Below are positions 1 to 5,352 of a stretch of DNA of 5,352 bases, in pieces. The position numbers were made by a program, and so were the translations under genes. The stretch is taken from NCBI GenBank assembly GCA_030378125.1, contig JAUCGN010000127.1:1-5352 (forward strand), read 5' to 3'. The stretch comes from Thiotrichales bacterium HSG1. Lineage in GTDB: Bacteria; Pseudomonadota; Gammaproteobacteria; Beggiatoales; Beggiatoaceae. Under the pieces are notes generated by a model, which was not told the DNA's origin, made no database searches, and saw only the letters and a list, made by a program, of their open reading frames with translations. Within the stretch, counting starts at the first letter, position 1; each line of letters begins with the position of its first letter.

Positions 1-1407
1 TAACTTTAAGTGATTATCATCAACCAAATATAGCAGTCCAATTTGAGCTTTTAGGTAAGGAGTGATAAAATCAATGATATTTCTGGTCAGAGTATTAATA
101 TCTTGTTCTCCACTCATCTTATCATTTAATTGAGTTTGTCCGGTTTTCAACCAATCTTGAATTTTATCTTGGGTTGTCATTTTGTTTAAAGTGTGGGTCA
201 TGTTTGCTAAGGCACGTCCCAATCGATCTTGATCAGAAAGTAAAGTTACTTTTTTAGAATAATCTCCGGCAGCGATAGCATTGGCTTGAGCTATAGTATT
301 TTTAAAATTATTTTTCAATTGCCAGGTTGAAATAATTAATTCACCAATTTCATCATTTTTTTGGTACTCAATATGCTCTTCGGTTAGGTTTCCATGAGCT
401 AATGATTTCAAATGTCGATTAACGGTTAGTAAAGGAATTATAAAAATTTTGGTAAACCAACCACTGATTAAAAATGCTATCATTGCAACTAATATAATTG
501 TAATTAAGAATATATATTTGAAATAACGTATTTTTTCAAAAATAACATTTTTGTTTGTTTGCTTAATTAAGGTCCAAATATCTCCAGTGGGAAGGCGAAA
601 TTTTTGATAGGTGGTAATCATATTGTTATCATCCAACATGCCATGTTGATTACTTGGTAAACTAAGTGATTTTAGTTGATTGTTGTGTGGCATATGTTGT
701 TCATGTTCATCAGTTCCATCACCAACATGATATAAATGTTTGTTATCTTGATCAAATAGTAAATAGTGAAAAATAGTGTTATCAAGTTCTGTAGTATTGT
801 GTAAATAACTTATTATATTCTTAAAATTAAAGGTTAACACTAAAATTCCTTGAACAACGTGGTTTTGATCAATAATGGGAGTTGAATAATGAGCGTCATT
901 AAAACCTTTTAGATTAAGCAAGTGACCTTTTTTAAGACTGAGAGCATTTTTAAAATAATCAATATTTTGCTCATTATGTAATTTATTTTCTGGAACTATG
1001 TTCGCTTTATTGGATTCATAATTGACATGTAACATTTCTTGACCATCAGTAGCTATTACTTGTAAGCTACTATAATTTTTTTGATTGGCAATAAATGATT
1101 GAAATTCTTTTGCAGAACTTATCAACCATTTTTTATTGGACTCATCATTTTCGTGAAAAACGTAAAAACTGGTTAAAAAGTTTAAATGATTAGGAACATC
1201 AGCCAAAAAAGCTTGAATTTCAGCAATAACATGTTCAACATTTTGTTTATCTTGATTATAAATATTTTCAACAGATGTTTGAATTGAAAAATAATAACTA
1301 TAGTATCCAATTAATATAACTGGTAAAATACTTGAAAACAAAATGATGATACGCAGTTTAGCTTTTATACCAATGTTAAAAAACTCTAAATATTTATAAA
1401 TAGACAT
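1..1407 (-). CDS. CACHE-HAMP-GAF membrane sensor, probable hybrid histidine kinase (N-terminal part, C-terminus off window)
   Basis: The gene reads leftward from an ATG at 1407-1405 and stays open for 469 codons to the window edge, so only the sensory half is visible. Seen: a basic N-terminus, a first membrane helix at about residues 18-41, and a large extracytoplasmic region at about 42-290 that looks like a double-CACHE ligand sensor (for example YFKNAL near 151 and YSTPIID near 174). A second helix follows at about 297-316, then a HAMP domain at about 317-370 (PLLTVNRHLKSLAHGNL, NDEIGEL). A second HAMP-like unit lies at about 371-420 (AIAAGDYSKKV, DRLGRALANM). The segment QDWLKTGQTQLNDKMSGEQD (418-437) and the following ITPYLKAQIGLLYLV are the linker and start of a GAF domain, as in many proteobacterial hybrid kinases. 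The histidine kinase and receiver domains are therefore inferred, not seen; a cyclase or GGDEF output remains possible. No clear ribosome-binding site precedes the ATG. The gene diverges from the cNMP-binding gene. Confidence 0.85.
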   Translation of the reverse strand, partial: MSIYKYLEFFNIGIKAKLRIIILFSSILPVILIGYYSYYFSIQTSVENIYNQDKQNVEHVIAEIQAFLADVPNHLNFLTSFYVFHENDESNKKWLISSAKEFQSFIANQKNYSSLQVIATDGQEMLHVNYESNKANIVPENKLHNEQNIDYFKNALSLKKGHLLNLKGFNDAHYSTPIIDQNHVVQGILVLTFNFKNIISYLHNTTELDNTIFHYLLFDQDNKHLYHVGDGTDEHEQHMPHNNQLKSLSLPSNQHGMLDDNNMITTYQKFRLPTGDIWTLIKQTNKNVIFEKIRYFKYIFLITIILVAMIAFLISGWFTKIFIIPLLTVNRHLKSLAHGNLTEEHIEYQKNDEIGELIISTWQLKNNFKNTIAQANAIAAGDYSKKVTLLSDQDRLGRALANMTHTLNKMTTQDKIQDWLKTGQTQLNDKMSGEQDINTLTRNIIDFITPYLKAQIGLLYLVDDNHLKL

Positions 1408-1504
1408 AATTATATGGTTAAATAAGTAAATAAATTAAAATAATTAATGTGTTATAATGAGATTGAAGAAAATTCTGAAACCGTCTGTTGATATTTTTGA
1501 TAGG

Positions 1505-1533
1505 ATTATATAATTTAAAATATTCCTACACAA
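1505..1533 (-). promoter_or_regulatory. Candidate sigma70-type promoter of the sensor gene
   Basis: Read on the minus strand, TTGTGT (1533-1528) and a perfect TATAAT (1510-1505) are separated by 17 bases. Transcription would start near 1498 and leave a leader of about 90 bases before the ATG at 1407. The -35 box matches the consensus at only three of six bases, and such matches are common by chance in AT-rich DNA. An imperfect inverted repeat (TAGGA at 1501-1505, TCCTA at 1524-1528) brackets the -10 box and spacer and could be a repressor site. Confidence 0.35.
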
Positions 1534-1629
1534 TCTATAAACGTTATTTACATTCTGCTAAAATAGTGCCAGTTGTGTTGAATTGTTAATTAGTTTTAGT
1601 TGATTTCAGAAAATATTTAGAATCAAGAT

Positions 1630-1637
1630 TATTTTGG
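1630..1637. repeat. Target-site duplication, left copy
   Basis: TATTTTGG lies directly against the left terminal inverted repeat of the miniature element, and an identical octamer lies directly against the right one at 1751-1758. This is the signature of insertion with an 8-bp staggered cut. Joining the flanks over a single copy restores the presumed empty site. Confidence 0.85.
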
Positions 1638-1663
1638 GTAACTTCTCATTATCTACAGGTAAA
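1638..1663 (+). repeat. Left terminal inverted repeat of the MITE
   Basis: This 26-bp end starts with GTAACTTCTCATT and finishes with CAGGTAAA. It matches the opposite end at 21 of 26 positions, with the five differences clustered at 1651-1655. Confidence 0.82.
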
Positions 1664-1724
1664 TCAGGTTGATAGATATTCTAATATCTTGAAATAAAAC
1701 AAATTCCATTTTTTTCATTTTGGT

Positions 1725-1750
1725 TTTACCTGCCATCAATGAGAAGTTAC
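1725..1750 (-). repeat. Right terminal inverted repeat of the MITE
   Basis: On the minus strand this end reads GTAACTTCTCATT, then GATGG, then CAGGTAAA. The outer 13 bp and inner 8 bp are identical to the left end. The differing middle block (GATGG here, ATCTA on the left) may reflect drift, or the left and right ends of the parent transposon. Confidence 0.82.
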
Positions 1751-1758
1751 TATTTTGG
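1751..1758. repeat. Target-site duplication, right copy
   Basis: TATTTTGG follows the right terminal inverted repeat without a gap and is identical to the copy at 1630-1637. Confidence 0.85.
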
Positions 1759-1929
1759 TTTGATGAGAGTAGTATTAATATATGTTATCATAAACAATTG
1801 GTCACGATTTTGCACTGTTAAACAGAAAGATATTTATTATCAAGTACTGAGACATAAGTTGTAAAAAAATATTTTTTAAAAATCAACAATTTGAATAGTT
1901 AACATATACAAAAATTTGTGTTTCAATAC

Positions 1930-1958
1930 TTAACATCTTAATGGTAATTTATTATAAA
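1930..1958 (+). promoter_or_regulatory. Candidate sigma70-type promoter for the cNMP-binding/transporter unit
   Basis: TTAACA (1930-1935) and TATAAA (1953-1958) each differ from the bacterial consensus by one base and are 17 bases apart. Transcription would begin near 1965, giving a leader of about 200 bases before the coding region at 2168-2605. The palindrome at 1973-1988 falls just after the predicted start point, where a repressor could block it. AT-rich DNA yields many false matches, so position and partner sites are the main support. Confidence 0.42.
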
Positions 1959-1972
1959 ATTAATCTACTATA

Positions 1973-1988
1973 GTCATAAATTTATGAC
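1973..1988. promoter_or_regulatory. Perfect 16-bp palindrome, candidate operator
   Basis: GTCATAAATTTATGAC is an exact inverted repeat with no spacer. It lies about 8-24 bases downstream of the predicted transcription start and about 180 bp before the cNMP-binding gene. Perfect symmetry of this length fits the site of a dimeric regulator. It does not match the CRP/FNR layout (TGTGA or TTGAT half-sites), so I cannot name the regulator. Confidence 0.45.
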
Positions 1989-2041
1989 GCATTTAATAAC
2001 TCAAACAGTATTAAGCACAGTTTATAAAAACACAACCTATT

Positions 2042-2108
2042 GTTAAATTATATCTCCAAAAATAGGAGTTTAACTTATTATTTTTAAGAAAGCTAATTAG
2101 TTTTCTTA
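2042..2108 (+). promoter_or_regulatory. Structured 5' leader with two hairpins and a competing pairing
   Basis: Hairpin A pairs GTTAAA (2042-2047) plus CTCC (2054-2057) with GGAGTTTAAC (2065-2074), leaving a 6-base bulge and a 7-base loop. Hairpin B pairs TAAGAAAGCT (2085-2094) with the region ending TTTTCTTA at 2108, with one G-T wobble and the palindrome CTAATTAG at its tip. A competing pairing joins AGGAGTT (2064-2070) to AACTCTT (2112-2118), with one wobble. It would break hairpin A, enclose B and abut the terminator-like stem at 2119. The arrangement suggests a folded leader able to switch, but I recognise no known riboswitch class and see no ligand-pocket consensus. Confidence 0.4.
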
Positions 2109-2118
2109 GGCAACTCTT

Positions 2119-2143
2119 CCCCGAAATTTTATTCGGGGGTTTT
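2119..2143 (+). terminator. Intrinsic-terminator-like hairpin, possible attenuator
   Basis: CCCCGAA (2119-2125) pairs perfectly with TTCGGGG (2132-2138) around a 6-base loop and is followed by GTTTTC. A second run of eight T lies at 2151-2158. The GC-rich stem stands out sharply from the AT-rich surroundings. It ends about 30 bases before the start of the cNMP-binding gene, with no room for a separate promoter in between. It should therefore either end a small leader RNA or control read-through into the operon. The T-tract right after the stem is short, so strength is uncertain. Confidence 0.65.
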
Positions 2144-2167
2144 CTTGCGGTTTTTTTTGAAGTTGGC

Positions 2168-2605
2168 GTGATGATTCCACTAGAAAAAATCATTGTTCTC
2201 AATAAGGTTCCTTTGTTTTCAATGTTGAAAACTGAAGACCTACACATGATCTCAACTATTGCCAGTGAAGAGGCATACGAAGATGGACATACATTGTTTT
2301 ATGAAGGGGATATTGGAGATAGATTATTTATTGTTGTTGCTGGTGAGGTAATGATCCTGAAAAAAAATAAAGATGGTAAAGAAAAACATTTGGCAACTTT
2401 GCAAGAAAATAATTTTTTAGGCGAATTAGCATTATTTGATGCTGAAACTCGTACTGCTACTGCTAGATGCATTGGTCCTTGTGTTTTTTTAGTAATTGAA
2501 CGTAACGATATGGAACAATTAGCCCATGAATATCCAGCTATAGCATTTGGTTTTATCAAAGTTTTAATCAGCCGTATGCGTGGGATGGTTCTTGATAAAA
2601 ATTAA
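2168..2605 (+). CDS. Single-domain cyclic-nucleotide-binding (Crp-type cNMP fold) protein
   Basis: The 145-residue product is almost entirely one cNMP-binding domain. Seen: the helical lead VPLFSMLKTEDL (14-25), the beta-roll with FYEGDIGDRLFIVVAGEV (44-61), and the phosphate-binding cassette GELALFDAETR (85-95). Gly85, Glu86 and Arg95 fall where the sugar- and phosphate-contacting residues sit in CRP and PKA. The usual proline before the arginine is Thr94. The C-terminal helix (about 122-140) is present, and there is no helix-turn-helix, so this is not a CRP-like transcription factor. It is probably a cytoplasmic sensor subunit for cAMP or cGMP. A GTG at 2168 is followed directly by an ATG at 2171, and either could start translation; the only Shine-Dalgarno hint is a weak GAAG at 2159-2162. 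The next gene begins 24 bp after the stop, implying co-transcription and a role with the transporter. Confidence 0.9.
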   Translation: MMIPLEKIIVLNKVPLFSMLKTEDLHMISTIASEEAYEDGHTLFYEGDIGDRLFIVVAGEVMILKKNKDGKEKHLATLQENNFLGELALFDAETRTATARCIGPCVFLVIERNDMEQLAHEYPAIAFGFIKVLISRMRGMVLDKN

Positions 2606-2629
2606 TAATAATATTCAATCTGCTCAATC

Positions 2630-5352
2630 ATGATAGCACGCTTTCTAGGTAACTTACTATCTATAAAACCTAACGAACGGGATGGAGTATTTTATTTTTT
2701 CCTAGTTTTATTGGTATTCTCTTTTGGAGCAAGTTTTGCTCGCAGCATTGGTATGACCTTGCTAGTAGGAGAAATGGGTGGTAAAACATTACCTTTAATG
2801 TTTGTGTTTATTGACCTATCCGTAATGGCAGGTTCACCAATATATGCCCATTATACCAAAAAAATTAGTGGTTTAGATATTTTAGGATTTTTTTTATTAG
2901 CCACTGCTATCTTTTCGATATTTGCCCAATTATTATTTATTCTAAAAGATAACTGGTGGTTGGAACAAGATTGGGTGTATGGGTTATTTTTTGTAGGTTT
3001 TTTCTTTTTTTATATCCTAATTAATATTCATATCAGCAGTTTCGTTGCTTCTTATTTCACTGCAGTTCAAGTTAAGCGAGTCACTCCCATCATCAATGCC
3101 GGTTTTCCCATTGGTGGAGCTTTAGGTGGTAGTACATTGCTAATATTATTGAGTGTTTTTCACATTCAACCTCAAAATTTAGTGGTAATATTGGGAGCAT
3201 CTTGTATAGGTGCATATTGGTTGTTAAGAGTTATTAATGCTCGTTTTAGCCCAATTAGAGTTGGCAGTTTACAACCAAATACTTCGCAGTATAAAAACAA
3301 TCCATTAAGTGAATTATTAGTAGCCTTTAGATATATTGTTGGTTCTAAACTGATGATTTATATGTCATTAGGTCTAATGTTGTTTGTAATTGCCAGTAAA
3401 GTTTTAGAATATCATTACCAAACAATTATATATTATCAAATATTTCAAGATGATACTCAACGAGCCAAATTTTTTGCTACTTATGAAGTGTTTGCCAATT
3501 TAGCTTGGTTATTTATTCAATTGTTCTTAACATCCCGTATTATAATGAAGTTAGGGGTTGGAGCCAGCAATGTGCTTTATCCAGTATTAGCCGCAATAAT
3601 GTCTTTTGCTTTACTAATATTTTTTTATCAAGTTGAAGAACCTTTGTCTAGCAGTTTTGCCATTATGTTAGTCTTGGGAGTTTTTACTCAATTTATAAAT
3701 CAAGAAATGCGTGGAGCGTTACGAACTCCAGTTAATAACCTGTTATTCAATGCAATCCCTCCTAATCAGTGGGGGATTAATAAGGCTTTCCTCAATGGTA
3801 TTGTATTTCCTATATCAACAGTGACAGTTGGAATCTTCTTGATTTTAATTACCAGTGATAATAATGTTTCAATGATACAGAATTTCTTTCCTAAAGAACA
3901 GTTACATTATTTGTTACCTTTGGTTGCTCTTATTGTTTCATTATTGGGAATTTTAGCTGCTTTACCACAGTGGGCAGCTTATAACAAAGGAGTATTCGGT
4001 TTACTGAACCGTGAATTATTTAGTCGCCAAACTGATGTTAAATTAAGTGGTTGGAGTAATAACAGTTTAAAACAAGTAATTGAACAAAAGCTGAACAGTG
4101 TCGATCCATATCATGTAGTTGCGGCTTTGGAAATGATTCGAGTATTAAGGCTAAATTATTTTATCAATCACGTCGGGGAGTTATTGCTTAAAAGTAAAGT
4201 ATATAAAATTAAAAAACATTGTATTAATACTTTAGCTACCTTGCCACAATCAAGCATTAGTGTTAATTATTTGGTTGATGCATTACAAACTGAAAATGAT
4301 GCTGATGTTTTGCCTTTGATTTTAAAAAATTTAGCAAAATTTCAACTAGTTGACTTCAATGATACGATTGAAAAATTGTTAATACACCGGGATACAAGGG
4401 TATTTGTGGAAGCTTGTTTATGCCTACATAAACATCCTAATTATCAATATAAAGATTCGATTGAAAGGAGGATTTTATCTCGTTTACAGAGAAGTAGAGG
4501 CACAAGAGATACCGCTCTTTATTTATATGCTTTAGGAGAGTTATGTCATTCTTATTATAGTAGCCGGGTATTATCATTTTTAGAAAGTGATGATAGTAAA
4601 GTTCGATTAGCCGCATTTACTGCTTTTGTTCGTATGCTTGAAGGACAATTGGAATCTCACAAAGAACTACTTATCAAAGCTTTGAACTCACAAGATAAAG
4701 ATATGAAAATTGCCGCCTTAAGGGCTTTGAAGGAGTGTCAATCTTTAGATGATTGGCATCCCATCATAGAACTTTTAGGAGCAAGAGATCGTACTATGGT
4801 TGCTGAAAGCAAAGAATTATTACGTCTAAGTTTGGGAACTTGTAAAGATGCATTAATAAGTCATGTTTTTTCCGATAAAATATCAGTACAACAAAGATTT
4901 GAAATTTTATCTCTTATTTACTCTAAGCTAAATTCTGAACAGCATATACATTTACAACAAAAAGCAGATGAGTCACTAAAGGAGTTTGTAAAAATTAATG
5001 GACTGTTGAAGTTACATGAATCTCTTGGTTATGCTGGTAAAGTACATGACTTAATAGCTAAAGTTCTACAAGAAATAGCAGAAGAACATTTACAACATGT
5101 ATTAACTATCATAACTTTTGCCTCTGATCAAAATATTGAATTTTTCCAAAGGGTAAGTAGAGGAGTTTTATCGTTAAGCCGTGCTAATCAAGGCAATGCA
5201 CTGGAAGTATTATCAAATGCTAAAGAAAAATACTTAGTTTCAAGACTGCTTAAATATTTTGACGAACGTTTAACTGATATGAAGTCAGTCACTCGTATTT
5301 ACATTGCCCTATTTGGGGAAAAGCATCATTTGAATGAAAGTAATTATGAAAA
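2630..5352 (+). CDS. Nucleotide-transporter-like (ATP/ADP translocase family, MFS fold) membrane protein fused to HEAT repeats, C-terminus off window
   Basis: The frame is open from ATG 2630 through 907 codons to the right edge; an in-frame stop at 2609-2611 excludes a longer start. Seen: about twelve hydrophobic segments between residues 19 and 450 (near 20-44, 54-73, 85-104, 116-138, 153-176, 183-200, 243-263, 282-302, 315-333, 341-360, 390-409, 427-446). Family-like motifs include NAGFPIGGALGG (156-167) and RGALRTPVNNLLFNAIPPNQ (361-380) followed by KAFLNG. From about 470 to the end, the protein is soluble and alpha-helical with HEAT-like units, for example DSKVRLAAFTAF (655-666) and DKDMKIAALRAL (689-700). 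Known: bacterial Npt/NTT relatives occur with HEAT and sometimes cNMP-binding domains, but most are not biochemically characterised. ATP/ADP exchange is thus not implied, and the substrate is unknown. The off-window end may carry more HEAT repeats or a cNMP-binding domain. No clear ribosome-binding site is seen, so translation may be coupled to the upstream gene. Confidence 0.82.
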   Translation, partial: MIARFLGNLLSIKPNERDGVFYFFLVLLVFSFGASFARSIGMTLLVGEMGGKTLPLMFVFIDLSVMAGSPIYAHYTKKISGLDILGFFLLATAIFSIFAQLLFILKDNWWLEQDWVYGLFFVGFFFFYILINIHISSFVASYFTAVQVKRVTPIINAGFPIGGALGGSTLLILLSVFHIQPQNLVVILGASCIGAYWLLRVINARFSPIRVGSLQPNTSQYKNNPLSELLVAFRYIVGSKLMIYMSLGLMLFVIASKVLEYHYQTIIYYQIFQDDTQRAKFFATYEVFANLAWLFIQLFLTSRIIMKLGVGASNVLYPVLAAIMSFALLIFFYQVEEPLSSSFAIMLVLGVFTQFINQEMRGALRTPVNNLLFNAIPPNQWGINKAFLNGIVFPISTVTVGIFLILITSDNNVSMIQNFFPKEQLHYLLPLVALIVSLLGILAALPQWAAYNKGVFGLLNRELFSRQTDVKLSGWSNNSLKQVIEQKLNSVDPYHVVAALEMIRVLRLNYFINHVGELLLKSKVYKIKKHCINTLATLPQSSISVNYLVDALQTENDADVLPLILKNLAKFQLVDFNDTIEKLLIHRDTRVFVEACLCLHKHPNYQYKDSIERRILSRLQRSRGTRDTALYLYALGELCHSYYSSRVLSFLESDDSKVRLAAFTAFVRMLEGQLESHKELLIKALNSQDKDMKIAALRALKECQSLDDWHPIIELLGARDRTMVAESKELLRLSLGTCKDALISHVFSDKISVQQRFEILSLIYSKLNSEQHIHLQQKADESLKEFVKINGLLKLHESLGYAGKVHDLIAKVLQEIAEEHLQHVLTIITFASDQNIEFFQRVSRGVLSLSRANQGNALEVLSNAKEKYLVSRLLKYFDERLTDMKSVTRIYIALFGEKHHLNESNYE

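Larger units (their letters stand above)
1638..1750. mobile_element. 113-bp miniature inverted-repeat transposable element (MITE), IS66-like ends
   Basis: The element is bounded by perfect 13-bp terminal inverted repeats, GTAACTTCTCATT at 1638-1650 and its reverse complement at 1738-1750. The similarity continues inward: after five mismatched positions both ends share CAGGTAAA (1656-1663 and, reversed, 1725-1732), giving imperfect ends of 26 bp. TATTTTGG is duplicated exactly at both borders. The core of about 61 bp has no reading frame of note but contains a small inverted repeat (AGATATT at 1674-1680, AATATCT at 1683-1689). It is therefore non-autonomous and would need a transposase supplied elsewhere. 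Known of the family: IS66-type elements begin with GTAA and make 8-bp duplications, which fits both features here. The IS66 assignment is inference; the transposon nature is directly supported. The exact duplication and well-kept ends suggest a recent insertion. Confidence 0.82.
1408..2167. other. 760-bp divergent intergenic region
   Basis: This stretch separates the 5' ends of the two divergent transcription units. I found no credible protein gene on either strand; the reading frames are short and lack ribosome-binding sites. It holds a candidate minus-strand promoter near 1505-1533, a miniature transposable element at 1638-1750 with its target duplications, a candidate plus-strand promoter at 1930-1958, a palindrome at 1973-1988, and a structured leader ending in a terminator-like hairpin at 2042-2143. 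The AT-rich tracts in 1759-1929, including an AT palindrome at 1864-1877, show nothing further that I can name. Confidence 0.8.

Noticed and set aside
1447..1491. Plus-strand mini-ORF of 14 codons plus stop (MCYNEIEENSETVC) near the sensor gene's 5' end
   Set aside because: It is too short, has no ribosome-binding site, and any protein evidence is lacking; chance frames of this size are common.
1864..1877. AT-only palindrome AAAAAATATTTTTT
   Set aside because: Low-complexity AT symmetry is expected by chance here and it lacks the GC stem of a terminator.
2064..2068. AGGAG resembling a strong Shine-Dalgarno sequence
   Set aside because: No ATG, GTG or TTG follows at a usable distance; the bases are better explained by pairing within the leader.
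2085..2143. Possible tRNA or known structured RNA gene because of consecutive stems
   Set aside because: The stems do not form a cloverleaf; there is no T-loop GTTC consensus or anticodon arm, and no known riboswitch consensus was recognised.
1408..2167. CRISPR array in the intergenic region
   Set aside because: There are no regularly spaced direct repeats; the only clear repeats are the paired MITE ends and the single 8-bp target duplication.
2011..2247. Minus-strand reading frame of 78 codons across the leader and the start of the cNMP gene
   Set aside because: It overlaps the terminator-like stem and the well-supported cNMP-binding gene antisense, shows no recognisable domain, and has the composition of a shadow frame.
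2299..2559. Minus-strand reading frame of 86 codons inside the cNMP gene
   Set aside because: It lies wholly antisense to a clear cNMP-binding domain and has no family features.

Overview
The window is strongly AT-rich bacterial DNA holding three genes and one long regulatory intergenic region. Two of the genes run off the ends. The family make-up is typical of AT-rich, signalling-rich proteobacteria: a CACHE-HAMP-HAMP-GAF sensor kinase, a stand-alone cyclic-nucleotide-binding protein, and an ATP/ADP-translocase-like transporter fused to HEAT repeats. Large sulfur bacteria of the Thiotrichales are one possibility. This placement is an impression from protein style and base composition, not a demonstrated assignment.

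Layout. Positions 1-1407 on the minus strand encode the N-terminal 469 residues of a membrane-bound sensor protein. It has a TM helix, a periplasmic CACHE-like domain, a second TM helix, two HAMP-like segments and the start of a GAF domain; it is probably a hybrid histidine kinase whose catalytic part lies left of the window. Positions 1408-2167 form a 760-bp divergent intergenic region without a credible gene. It contains a candidate promoter for the sensor gene, a complete 113-bp miniature inverted-repeat element with a perfect 8-bp target duplication, a candidate plus-strand promoter followed at once by a perfect 16-bp palindrome (operator-like), and a structured leader with three consecutive hairpins. 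The last hairpin looks like an intrinsic terminator and ends about 30 bases before the next gene.

Positions 2168-2605 on the plus strand encode a 145-residue single-domain cyclic-nucleotide-binding protein. After 24 bp, position 2630 to the right edge encodes at least 907 residues of a 12-TM nucleotide-transporter-like protein with a long C-terminal alpha-helical HEAT-type region.

How the genes may work together. The small cNMP-binding protein and the transporter-HEAT protein are tightly spaced and very likely one transcription unit. In relatives of this transporter family, HEAT repeats and cNMP-binding modules occur fused to the membrane part. Here a separate cNMP-binding subunit may sense a nucleotide signal and act on the transporter through the HEAT scaffold. 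Expression of the pair may be gated by the operator-like palindrome and by attenuation at the terminator in the leader. The sensor gene is divergent; a functional link to the pair is possible but not shown.
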